A stretch of 22,359 nucleotides of DNA from Methanocorpusculaceae archaeon UBA456 (GTDB lineage: Archaea; Halobacteriota; Methanomicrobia; Methanomicrobiales; Methanocorpusculaceae): positions 1 through 22,359 of the forward strand of contig DAJQ01000020.1 in NCBI GenBank assembly GCA_002496395.1. Direction: 5' to 3'. The position numbers and the translations under genes were made by a program. The number at the start of each line of letters is the position of its first letter. The stretch's first letter is position 1. Positions 6,705 to 14,817 of the stretch are shown here, in pieces. The notes under the pieces were generated by a model that was not told the DNA's origin, made no database searches, and was given only the letters and a program-made list of their open reading frames with translations.

Positions 6705-9700
6705 ATGGTATTCAACCGCCTTTTTGGAGTAAATATTCAGAACCTCGCAGAAAGGGGAAAGTTTGATCGGATCTGCGCATTGATCAATAAGGATGACCCT
6801 GAGGTAAAACTGGAAGCAGTATCCGTCCTCACAGCCCATGGTGGAGAGGCGTACGAGCACCTGGCCAATACCCTCTCTGATCTCATCTCCCCACTTGAGC
6901 AGACGAAGCTTGTACGTGAAGTCTACTTCATGCTTGCAGATAATCCCGAGGCGATAGTCAGGTTCATCCTCGTCTCCCCGGAAAATATCAGGACAATACT
7001 GCGGAAATACATCATATCAGAAGGCAAGCCTGACCTCTTCACTCTTCATTCGCTCTCAAGGAGAAAAGATCCCGAACTCAGGCGGGCAGCCATTGCCACC
7101 GCCGACACCCTTGGAAAGGAGGGGTTTGATATCCTCTTATCTGGGCTCTTTGACCGGGACCCGGATGTGGCAGCTGAAGCTGCAACCGTCCTTGAACGCC
7201 GCGATCTCGTCCCTGATACCCCAAAAGAGCGTGCACAGTATCTCTTTGTCAGAAAGAAGTGGAATGAACTCGTCCATATCGGGAAGGTGGGCACACCAAT
7301 CCTCCTCCGTACACTCAAAGATGGGGATCAGCCGACCCGGCGTGCTGTCATCAAGGCCCTTGGAAAAAGTAGCAACCCCGAGATGTTGCTTATCCTCCAT
7401 AGGTATCTCGGCGATCCGGATCCCCTGATTGTGGGTGATGTTGTTGCGGCAATAGCAGAGATTGGTGGTCCTGATGCTGAAAGTACGCTTGAAAAATGTC
7501 TCAATGCCCGTTATCCCCTTATCCGTATGGAGGCGAGCTGGGGTCTCCAGCGGATGGGCTGGAAACCAAAGAACGATCAGCAGCGGGTGATGTCTCTCCT
7601 CGCCCGGGAGGACTGGGCCGGGCTTGCTGCTATGGGAAAGAATGCAATTCCTGCACTGATCAATGCACTCAGGGAGACTCACTCTGCGGTTCGTGCAGGT
7701 GCAACCGAGACCCTCAGGAATATCGGCCCGGTAGCAATCCAGGCACTCCGCCAGGTGGCAGCATCATCTGATCCAAGCCTTGCAAAAGTGGCACGGAACG
7801 CACTGGCAGAGATCGAGAAGAAGAACCAGCAGTTAAGAGCAGATTCGCATGCAAAGCCCGTCGACAACAAGAAGTACCAGTGTGAGCTTGCCGCTTCCCT
7901 CAAGGCACGTGAAAGCTTCAACAAGGTGCGTCAAAAGTCGGGGCAGGCCCAACAGGCAGTTCGTGAAGAGGCTGTTAAACCTCCGGCACCGGATCTCTCA
8001 AAGAAAAAGTATGCCGACGAACTCGCGGCATCGGTAAATGCGCAGGAAGAATTCAGAAGACAGGTTCCACAGAAGCCGATGCCGGTTGCCGAGAAGCCGG
8101 CTCCTGTTCCGGAAAAGGCCAAAAAGGATCTCGAAGTCAATGATATCATCTTAAAAGGTCTCAATGACGCGCTCAGAAAGATGTATGGGGATATCGGCCC
8201 CCGAATCCCCACAGGTGATGAGGATGAGATCAAACCACTGAAGAAGGCTGATGATGATGTCGCCCTGACCGAGAGTTCCATTAAAGCCGAGCCTGCCCCG
8301 GAACCTCTTCCCGTTGAAGAGAAGGAAGAAGAGGAAGAAGAGCCTGATGAGAAGGATAACTTCGAGACGCTTGTCGCTTCTCTCTCTGATCGTGACATCA
8401 ATATTCGTATCTCCGCCTGCTATGCCCTGAGGCTCTATCAGGAGCGTGCGGTTCCCCCGCTCATCCGGGCTTCTCATGATCCCATCGCTTCGGTGAAGGT
8501 TGCTGCAATCGAATCCCTGGGGGAGATTGCTGATTCCGAGGCCAAAGAATCCCTGATGGACAGTGTCAGGGATGATGAGCCTGATGTCCAGATTGCCGCT
8601 GTTACGGCTCTTAGTGGCTATATGGATGATGACGTCATTCATCTGCTCATCTCTCTCCTGGGCCACGATCACTACCGCATCCAGACAGCGGCCTCCGATG
8701 CCCTGGTGAAGATCCGGTACATGGCCCTCCCTGCCCTCGCCGGCGCATTGAATCATACCCACATGCGGATACGCACCAATGCAGCCTCAACACTCGGAAA
8801 GATGGACGATCAGGATGTCGTCCCGATTCTGATGAAATTCCTTGAAGATCCCTCTGAGGAGATGCGGATTGCCATTGCCAAAGCGCTTGCACGGGTGGGG
8901 TACCCCGCACTCCGTCCCCTTGCCGAGATGGTCATTGGCGGTTCACGACTCCAGAAGCTGACAGCCCTCGATACCCTCGGCAGGATGAGCGAGGATGAAG
9001 CAACGGCTGCCATCCGCCCGGCACTTGGGGATCCCGATCCGGGCATCAGGATCTATGCACTTCAGATGATCAGGAAACGGGAATCCCTCTCTCTCTGGAG
9101 GAGTGCGTGGGCAGAACAGCTTGGAGGGGCGGTGCCAAAGCCAAAAGGCATCCCCCGGCTGAAGAAAGATGACAAGGAACTCTACGAGCAGAGCGGTGGG
9201 GAGGAGGATGTCCAGAGCCTCATCCAGGGGCTCAAGGACAGTAACCGCAATGTCCAGTTTGCAGCTGCCATGAAGCTCACGGTCATGGGAAGGCCGGCTA
9301 TCGAGGAGCTCTTAAAGGCAGTCAAGACCGAATCTCCGGAGATCAGGGCACTTGCAGAAGAGGTGATCGGTGAGATGCGGGATGTGGCTGTCGAGCCGCT
9401 CCTGGATGCATTATATGATGAGAGCGAAGTAGTCCGTGCGATCGCAGCCAGGAACCTCGGGCGTATCGGTGCAAAGAAAGGGTTTGACAGCCTCCAGCGG
9501 GCGTTTGAGACCGAACAGGATACAGAAGTTCGTGCGATCATCGTCGAGGCACTCGGGTATATCGGTACCAGTGAGGTGGTGCCGACAATGAAGCGGGCCC
9601 TCTATGATCGTGATGAAGAAGTGAGACTGGTTGCAGCCCGTGCACTCGGATATATCAATGACAGCTCTGCTGTGGAAGCACTCATGAGCGCTCTTGACGA

Positions 9701-10832
9701 TACCGACACCCGTATCGCCGATGCGGCACTCACCGCACTGAAAGATCCGGATGGCACCCCGCAGGAGCACCTGGTGAAGGCAATGAGGGATGCAGGTGGT
9801 TTCCGGAACAAGAGTATCTCCAGTGCTCTTACGTCAATCGGATGGGAGCCTGAGACTGAGGAAGAGGAGGTCTGCTTCCTCATTTCAGAGAACCGCTGGT
9901 TTGATATCGAGAAGATGGGTGCATGTGCCATCCAGCCGATTATAGATACTCTTCAGGGAGGAACGCTTGAGGAGCGGATCGAGGCGATCAAGACGATCTC
10001 CCATATTGGCGGCCAGGATGCTGTCAGGGCACTCATCCCCCTCCTTTCTGACGAACATATCATGGTCAGGAAGAAGGCTGAGTATGCCCTGGTCGATCTC
10101 GGCGAGCTCTCGGTTGAGCCCCTGAATGCCCTGATCGGTGAGGAGAAGGGCCCCCTCGACAAAACCATCCAACGAATTCAGAAACAGATCGAGTCAAAGC
10201 GCCTCACTGAGGGCGGCCCTGAGGAAATCGGCGATACGGACTTTGATATCGCAGAAACCGGGACTATCGAATCGATCCTGTCGGGCACTCCTGTATTCGA
10301 AGAATCATCCCCTGAGCCGGGCTCAACCGATGAGGCTGTCCCCGGCTATGCTGATGCCGCAGCTCCCGATGCTCCTGAAATTCCCCTGGATGAATCATCC
10401 GGGGCGCCCGATTTACCGGAATTACCAGAAGAAGCGCCTGAAGAGACGCTCACCCCGGCTCCTGATCTCTCCCCTGAAGCGGATGAATCACCTGAGCCAT
10501 CCCCTGACGATGCCATGACAGAAACCCCGGAGATCACTCCCTTCGAAGATGACGATGGCATCCCCTCTGTTGATGACATCTCCTTTGAGATGGACGAGCC
10601 CCTCGAGCTCTTTGATATTCCTTCTGCCGGGGAGGGATCTGATCCCCTGAGTCCGGCGTCACCAGAACGCGACGGCCGCATCTCCTCTCCTAATGAATCC
10701 TCTTTTGAGATGGAGGAACCCCCGGATGCCACTGCATCCCCTCCATCTGGAGCTGGTGCGGAAAAGCCCTCTCCCGGAGTGCCTGAAAGGAAGAGAAAGA
10801 TCTCTCTTAAAAATGACCGGGAAGAGGAATGA
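6705..10832 (+). CDS. giant HEAT-repeat scaffold protein
   Basis: A 1375-residue soluble protein. Residues 1-365 form a first HEAT/PBS-lyase-type repeat solenoid. Residues 365-558 are a linker with two copies of a short K-K-Y-x-x-E-L-A-A-S motif (about 388-404 and 433-449) and an acidic Glu run (about 540-552). Residues 558-1160 form a second, longer HEAT solenoid. Residues 1160-1375 are an acidic, Pro/Ser/Glu-rich disordered tail holding an imperfect tandem repeat (SFEMDEP, then SFEMEEP). Three copies of an insert with the pattern P-x(n)-W-x(5)-hG (about residues 168-205, 284-325, 1045-1080) interrupt the repeats. There is no enzyme domain. HEAT solenoids bind proteins or nucleic acid, so a scaffolding role is inferred. 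It is followed within 17 bp by a convergent gene. Confidence 0.88.
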   Translation: MVFNRLFGVNIQNLAERGKFDRICALINKDDPEVKLEAVSVLTAHGGEAYEHLANTLSDLISPLEQTKLVREVYFMLADNPEAIVRFILVSPENIRTILRKYIISEGKPDLFTLHSLSRRKDPELRRAAIATADTLGKEGFDILLSGLFDRDPDVAAEAATVLERRDLVPDTPKERAQYLFVRKKWNELVHIGKVGTPILLRTLKDGDQPTRRAVIKALGKSSNPEMLLILHRYLGDPDPLIVGDVVAAIAEIGGPDAESTLEKCLNARYPLIRMEASWGLQRMGWKPKNDQQRVMSLLAREDWAGLAAMGKNAIPALINALRETHSAVRAGATETLRNIGPVAIQALRQVAASSDPSLAKVARNALAEIEKKNQQLRADSHAKPVDNKKYQCELAASLKARESFNKVRQKSGQAQQAVREEAVKPPAPDLSKKKYADELAASVNAQEEFRRQVPQKPMPVAEKPAPVPEKAKKDLEVNDIILKGLNDALRKMYGDIGPRIPTGDEDEIKPLKKADDDVALTESSIKAEPAPEPLPVEEKEEEEEEPDEKDNFETLVASLSDRDINIRISACYALRLYQERAVPPLIRASHDPIASVKVAAIESLGEIADSEAKESLMDSVRDDEPDVQIAAVTALSGYMDDDVIHLLISLLGHDHYRIQTAASDALVKIRYMALPALAGALNHTHMRIRTNAASTLGKMDDQDVVPILMKFLEDPSEEMRIAIAKALARVGYPALRPLAEMVIGGSRLQKLTALDTLGRMSEDEATAAIRPALGDPDPGIRIYALQMIRKRESLSLWRSAWAEQLGGAVPKPKGIPRLKKDDKELYEQSGGEEDVQSLIQGLKDSNRNVQFAAAMKLTVMGRPAIEELLKAVKTESPEIRALAEEVIGEMRDVAVEPLLDALYDESEVVRAIAARNLGRIGAKKGFDSLQRAFETEQDTEVRAIIVEALGYIGTSEVVPTMKRALYDRDEEVRLVAARALGYINDSSAVEALMSALDDTDTRIADAALTALKDPDGTPQEHLVKAMRDAGGFRNKSISSALTSIGWEPETEEEEVCFLISENRWFDIEKMGACAIQPIIDTLQGGTLEERIEAIKTISHIGGQDAVRALIPLLSDEHIMVRKKAEYALVDLGELSVEPLNALIGEEKGPLDKTIQRIQKQIESKRLTEGGPEEIGDTDFDIAETGTIESILSGTPVFEESSPEPGSTDEAVPGYADAAAPDAPEIPLDESSGAPDLPELPEEAPEETLTPAPDLSPEADESPEPSPDDAMTETPEITPFEDDDGIPSVDDISFEMDEPLELFDIPSAGEGSDPLSPASPERDGRISSPNESSFEMEEPPDATASPPSGAGAEKPSPGVPERKRKISLKNDREEE

Positions 10833-10835
10833 GTT

Positions 10836-10849
10836 GAGGAAGGTTCCTC
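10836..10849. terminator. palindrome filling the gap between convergent genes
   Basis: GAGGAAGGTTCCTC occupies almost the whole 17-bp gap between the stop of the HEAT gene (10832) and the stop of the BCCT gene (10850). A short hairpin could serve the 3' ends of both transcripts. Confidence 0.35.
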
Positions 10850-12358
10850 TTACCTATCCTCGTCTTGTAATGTCTCCTCCTGCGAAAGCCCGATCCAGAG
10901 TGTATAGCAGAGGATGATCATCACGATTATGAAGGGGAATGCGGCGGTGATCGCCATCTTCTGGAGGGCATCAAGACCTCCTGTCAGGAGGAGAATGATC
11001 GCAACAGCAGAGAGCGAGAGCCCCCAGAATACTTTTTTGTAGAGGGGTACAGCCAGGTTTCCACCGGTGGTGAGGGAGCCAAGGACAACCGTTGCCGAGT
11101 CTGCCGAGGTGACAAAGAAGATCGAGAGGAGCAGGATGGCAATCAGCGAAAGGACTCCGGCAAGCGGATAGTATTCAAAGAAGACAAAGAGTGCAAGCGA
11201 TACATCCTCCCCGGCAACCGAGGCGAGATCGACGCCTTTGTTCAGCTGAAGATAGAGGGCTGATCCCCCAAAGACCGAGAACCAGATGAAGGTAAAAAGG
11301 GTCGGCACCGTCAGCACCGTCAGGACAAACTCCCGGATCGTCCGGCCTCGTGAGATCCGGGCGATGAAGAGCCCGACAAATGGTGACCATGAGATCCACC
11401 ATGCCCAGTAGAAGACCGTCCAGTCGCGGCTCCATTCATATCCGGCGAAGGGATAGGCCTGGAGGCTCAGGTCGATGACATTGTTGATGTATCCGCCCAG
11501 TGTTGAGGAGAAGATATTCAGAATATACGGGGTTGATCCGAGGAGAAGTATAAAGGAGAGGAGCAGAATGGCAAGGAGAATATTGAATTTTGAGAGGACC
11601 TGCACCCCTTTCTCCACCCCAAGGATGGCTGAAGCCATGAAGAGGGCGGTTGCGATCACGATGATCCCGATGGTAACCGGGATGGCAGATGAGATGCCGT
11701 AGAGGTGGGTAAACCCGGCATGGATCTGGAGAGCGCCAAATCCAAGCGATGTCGCAGTTCCAAAGACGGTGGCAAAGACTGCCAGCACATCAACGATCTT
11801 TCCTGGCATCCCATAGATCCGATCCCCAAGCACGGGATAGAAGCAGGAGCTGATCAGTGCGGGCATCCCACGGCGGAACGAGAAGTATGCAATCGAGAGG
11901 CTGACGACGGTATAGATCGCCCATGGATGGATGCCCCAGTGGAAGAATGCATACCGCATCGCAAATGATGCAGAATCGGGGGAGAGGGGCTCAAGGAATG
12001 GGGGCGGGGAGAGGAAGTGCACCAGCGGCTCGGAGACTCCCCAGAAGAGGAGACCGATCCCCATGCCGGCGGCAAAGAGCATCGCAACCCAGCCGAAGAA
12101 GGTATATTGCGGCCGTTCTGCATCATAGCCGAGCCTGATCGTTCCAAACTTAGACAATGCAATGAATATAACGAATATGAGGAAGAAGAAGGCGGATATC
12201 AGGTAGAGCCAGCTGAAGTTGTCGAGGATGCCTGAATGAATGGCAGATGCTGCTGCATCAAGAAGATCCGGTCGCAGTGCCCCTGCTATGATAAAAAACA
12301 GGATAACTCCTGAAGAAAGGAGAAAAACCGTTTCTTTTTTGAAATATGCCCAATTCAT
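10850..12358 (-). CDS. BCCT-family betaine/choline/carnitine transporter
   Basis: A 502-residue, twelve-helix transporter of the BCCT family. The signature GMGIGLLFWGVSEP (about residues 98-111) and the Trp-rich helix WAWWISWSPFVGLFIARISRGR (about 318-339), which forms the aromatic substrate box and the conserved Arg region, are intact. The family couples Na+ or H+ to uptake of quaternary ammonium compounds such as glycine betaine. In a methanogen the likely job is osmoprotectant import. The C-terminal tail is short, unlike the long regulatory tail of BetP, so osmosensing by that route is unlikely. It begins 12 bp after the Usp gene and is almost certainly cotranscribed with it. Confidence 0.93.
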   Translation of the reverse strand: MNWAYFKKETVFLLSSGVILFFIIAGALRPDLLDAAASAIHSGILDNFSWLYLISAFFFLIFVIFIALSKFGTIRLGYDAERPQYTFFGWVAMLFAAGMGIGLLFWGVSEPLVHFLSPPPFLEPLSPDSASFAMRYAFFHWGIHPWAIYTVVSLSIAYFSFRRGMPALISSCFYPVLGDRIYGMPGKIVDVLAVFATVFGTATSLGFGALQIHAGFTHLYGISSAIPVTIGIIVIATALFMASAILGVEKGVQVLSKFNILLAILLLSFILLLGSTPYILNIFSSTLGGYINNVIDLSLQAYPFAGYEWSRDWTVFYWAWWISWSPFVGLFIARISRGRTIREFVLTVLTVPTLFTFIWFSVFGGSALYLQLNKGVDLASVAGEDVSLALFVFFEYYPLAGVLSLIAILLLSIFFVTSADSATVVLGSLTTGGNLAVPLYKKVFWGLSLSAVAIILLLTGGLDALQKMAITAAFPFIIVMIILCYTLWIGLSQEETLQDEDR

Positions 12359-12370
12359 CTGCTCCTCTCC

Positions 12371-13180
12371 TTATGGTACGAGAAAGATCGATGCCTTCGA
12401 TCCACTGACGATCCGCTCAGCCGTATCTCCCATAGGTGAGGAGAGGAACGCCGGTCTGCTTCTACCGAGGATGATCACATCGGCCTTTATCTGTTCTGAT
12501 ACAAAGAGGACTTCGTTTGCGGCATTGCCGATCCGCTCCTCTGAGGTGACACGCCCATAGTACGGCCGAAGCTCCTCAAGAAGCGTGGAGAGTTTCTCTT
12601 TCACCTCTGAATGCCTCCTCTCCTCGGATCGCGGATCTGCCCGTCTTCCCCGGACATGAAGGATATGGCACCAGGCACCCTGGAACTGCATCACATATGG
12701 CAGTGGCCGGTTGGATGCCTCGTCGAACTCTGTCGCATAGAGAACGATCAGATCCTCGCGGGTGATCGTCCCATCCCCTTCTCCCGGCAGAATCGGCCTG
12801 ATCTTATGGACGAAGACGGGGGTGTCAGCAAGCCTGAGGAGATCCCGTGATACGCTTCCGAGGAGTATTGAGCGGAGTTGCCAGTGCCGCTTTGCCTTGA
12901 GGTAGATCTCATCGACACCTTCCAGAAGTGCCGCCTCTGCTATGGATGATGCAATATGATCGCTTCCTGTCCGAACCTCAACAGAGAGTCCGATCTCCTG
13001 AAGTGTATCTTTCAGGAGCATCAGCCATGACAGATCCGATCCGCCGAAGAATGAGTTAGAATCACTTACATGGAAGAGGCAGATCGATTCAGAGCCGAGG
13101 CTCTGGAGAATCTTTCCGATCTTTTTCAGTTCATCCGGCCTCTCTCCATATGCAACCGGAATCAGTGTCTTCTCAAACAT
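12371..13180 (-). CDS. tandem universal stress protein (two UspA domains)
   Basis: A 269-residue cytoplasmic protein made of two UspA-like domains (about 1-130 and 140-269). Each starts with a hydrophobic strand (TLIPVAYG; LIVLYATEF). The second ends in ILGRS followed by SSPMGDTAERIVSGSKASIFLVP, which corresponds to the ATP-binding G-x2-G-x9-G(S/T) region of Usp proteins but with one Gly position replaced by Pro or Ala. Nucleotide binding is therefore uncertain. The first domain has the analogous LLGSVSRDLLRLADTPVFV. The stop lies 12 bp before the BCCT start, and such Usp partners often accompany transporters, so a regulatory link to osmolyte uptake is a reasonable inference. ATG 13180 has a GAAGG directly in front. 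Confidence 0.85.
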   Translation of the reverse strand: MFEKTLIPVAYGERPDELKKIGKILQSLGSESICLFHVSDSNSFFGGSDLSWLMLLKDTLQEIGLSVEVRTGSDHIASSIAEAALLEGVDEIYLKAKRHWQLRSILLGSVSRDLLRLADTPVFVHKIRPILPGEGDGTITREDLIVLYATEFDEASNRPLPYVMQFQGAWCHILHVRGRRADPRSEERRHSEVKEKLSTLLEELRPYYGRVTSEERIGNAANEVLFVSEQIKADVIILGRSRPAFLSSPMGDTAERIVSGSKASIFLVP

Positions 13181-13226
13181 CCTTCGTATCCCAAATGGTT
13201 CCTGATTATGTCATCTCCCTGCACTA

Positions 13227-14654
13227 TTAATGTGCTGGCATCGTCTGATCCCCACAATCGTCCTGTTCCTCGAGCGGCCGGGCAATCGAACAGAAGTACA
13301 TCTGATCAAGGAATCTGACAAAGGTTCGCGAGACATCGACATGCAGGATCCTGCCGTTCTTCATTCTGTGGATCGAACGGGTGCGCATCCGTTTTCCCGG
13401 GTACCCGTCTTCCCAGATCTTCTTCCAGGCAGATCGCGTGATTGAAGGGTTGATCCCGGAGACATGGAGCGTCTGGAGCTCGTCAACCGTATAGCCAAGG
13501 AGTGTGGACGCCGTCTGATTTGCCCTCATGATCTGCCCCTCCTCATTAAGAAGAAGGATCGAATCCGAGGCGTGATCGAAGGCAAACTGGATGAAGAGCA
13601 GTTCCCGTTCAAGCTCCTCTTTCTCCCGAATCGTTGCCATCAGCATCCTGTTTGCCTCCTGGAGGGATCGGGTTCTGTCCTTGATGAGGTCTTCAAAATT
13701 CCTGTGGTACTGCTCAAGCTGCTCCCTGCACCGTGCCAGCTCGGTGATATCCCGGCCTGTTGCATGGTATGCGGAGATCGCCCCCTGCTCGTCAAAGATG
13801 GCCCGAAGTTCCCATTCTTCGTGGCCGACGGTTCCATCGTTTCGAATCATCATCAGTTCAGCAGAAGCCGATTGATTAGCGATGGTAATCTCCACAATGA
13901 GCTCCTCTATCTCACGGTGGATCTGTGCCGGGAAGAGTGAGGTGAAGGGGATGCCCCCCGCCTGTTTTTCGCTCCTGCCGGTGCGGGCTGCAAATGGGGC
14001 ATTGAGGTAGGTTATACGGAGCTTATTATCCAGATGGACGATGTATTCACTCTGCCCGGTCTGGAGAGCTGCATACTGCTGTTTCAGATGATCAAGTTCC
14101 TTCGAGGTGGACTGGTGCTCTGTTTCATCAAAGAAGGCGAGTGCCGCTCCATCCCGTCCGGTATCAAAGACGACCGGAATCCCCTGGATCCGAAGGAGCA
14201 TCTCCTTCTTTCGTATGGTTACCCTGAAGGTATGTGTCTGAGCCTCCCCCTGGATTGCAGTATGGCAGATCTCCCGTATATGAGGGTCTTTAAACAATGA
14301 GATCGGGATCTCATCGATTGGAACGCCATACATCACATCCAGAGAACACCCAAGGAGCGAGAGTATCCCCTCTGTCACCATCACCGTATTCAGGCGACTA
14401 TCGCAGATGATCAACGGGGCAGGCCAGTAGGTGATCAGGGAAGAGACCGGGATTCTCTGTACGAGAAAGTAATTTCGTGCGGTCCCGATCTCTTTTCTGT
14501 CAACATCTCCCCTGAGCTTGAGCGTGTCAAGGTATTTGGCGGCAGTATTTCTGTGGAGATGCAGTGCAGATGAGATCTCTGTTATACTCATCCCACGTGG
14601 ATTTCTCTTCAATAGCTCCTTGATCTGGATCATCTCTCCGGATTGCCCTGTCAT
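13227..14654 (-). CDS. HTH-PAS one-component transcriptional regulator
   Basis: A 475-residue protein. Residues 8-65 are a winged-helix HTH (ITEISSALHLHRNTAAKYLDTLKLRG). Three PAS-like domains follow, at about 72-170, 195-310 and 362-465, with a charged coiled coil (310-360) before the last. There is no histidine kinase, GAF or output enzyme domain, so it senses a ligand and binds DNA in one polypeptide. ATG 14654 was chosen because GGAGGA sits eight bases before it; earlier in-frame starts have no such site. It is divergent from acs, and the gap holds nested palindromes suitable as operators. It lies 46 bp before the Usp gene on the same strand. Control of acs, itself, or both is likely. The ligand is unknown. 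Confidence 0.85.
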   Translation of the reverse strand: MTGQSGEMIQIKELLKRNPRGMSITEISSALHLHRNTAAKYLDTLKLRGDVDRKEIGTARNYFLVQRIPVSSLITYWPAPLIICDSRLNTVMVTEGILSLLGCSLDVMYGVPIDEIPISLFKDPHIREICHTAIQGEAQTHTFRVTIRKKEMLLRIQGIPVVFDTGRDGAALAFFDETEHQSTSKELDHLKQQYAALQTGQSEYIVHLDNKLRITYLNAPFAARTGRSEKQAGGIPFTSLFPAQIHREIEELIVEITIANQSASAELMMIRNDGTVGHEEWELRAIFDEQGAISAYHATGRDITELARCREQLEQYHRNFEDLIKDRTRSLQEANRMLMATIREKEELERELLFIQFAFDHASDSILLLNEEGQIMRANQTASTLLGYTVDELQTLHVSGINPSITRSAWKKIWEDGYPGKRMRTRSIHRMKNGRILHVDVSRTFVRFLDQMYFCSIARPLEEQDDCGDQTMPAH

Positions 14655-14684
14655 CTGTGTATCCTCCATGCAGGCAGAGTGCTG

Positions 14685-14699
14685 CTTATGCAGTGCATA
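14685..14699. promoter_or_regulatory. left operator-like inverted repeat (HTH-PAS side)
   Basis: CTTATGCAGTGC (14685-14696) is the exact inverse of the copy at 14755-14766. It also contains TATGCAGTGCATA, a 13-bp palindrome around a central G. It covers the predicted transcription start of the HTH-PAS gene (TATA at about 14710-14718). Confidence 0.55.
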
Positions 14700-14709
14700 G
14701 GTGTTCAGC

Positions 14710-14730
14710 AAATATAAGATTTATCTATAT
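14710..14730. promoter_or_regulatory. divergent TATA elements for the HTH-PAS gene and acs
   Basis: An AT-rich core holds CTTATATTT on the minus strand (14710-14718) for the regulator and TTTATCTATA on the plus strand (14720-14729) for acs. Predicted starts lie near 14689 and 14752, each inside or next to an inverted-repeat arm. Confidence 0.5.
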
Positions 14731-14754
14731 TGTCTCCAAACTACTGTGTGTAAA

Positions 14755-14766
14755 GCACTGCATAAG
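14755..14766. promoter_or_regulatory. right operator-like inverted repeat (acs side)
   Basis: GCACTGCATAAG, the exact inverted copy of 14685-14696, lies about at the predicted acs transcription start. Confidence 0.55.
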
Positions 14767-14785
14767 GGCCTCAGGGTTCTGTGGT

Positions 14786-14807
14786 TCCATGCAGAATTCT
14801 GCATGGA
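14786..14807. promoter_or_regulatory. 22-bp perfect palindrome overlapping the acs Shine-Dalgarno site
   Basis: CCATGCAGAATTCTGCATGG plus one flanking pair is a perfect palindrome of ATGCA elements. Its right arm runs into GGAGGAG (14805-14811), the acs ribosome-binding site, seven bases before ATG 14818. It could be a protein operator or, in the mRNA, a hairpin that hides part of the ribosome-binding site. Confidence 0.6.
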
Positions 14808-14817
14808 GGAGAAGATT

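Noticed and set aside
10346..10732. Ser/Gly-rich minus-strand frame opposite the HEAT tail.
   Set aside because: It is a complement of the Pro/Glu/Asp-rich coding tail. The composition is fully explained by the sense gene.
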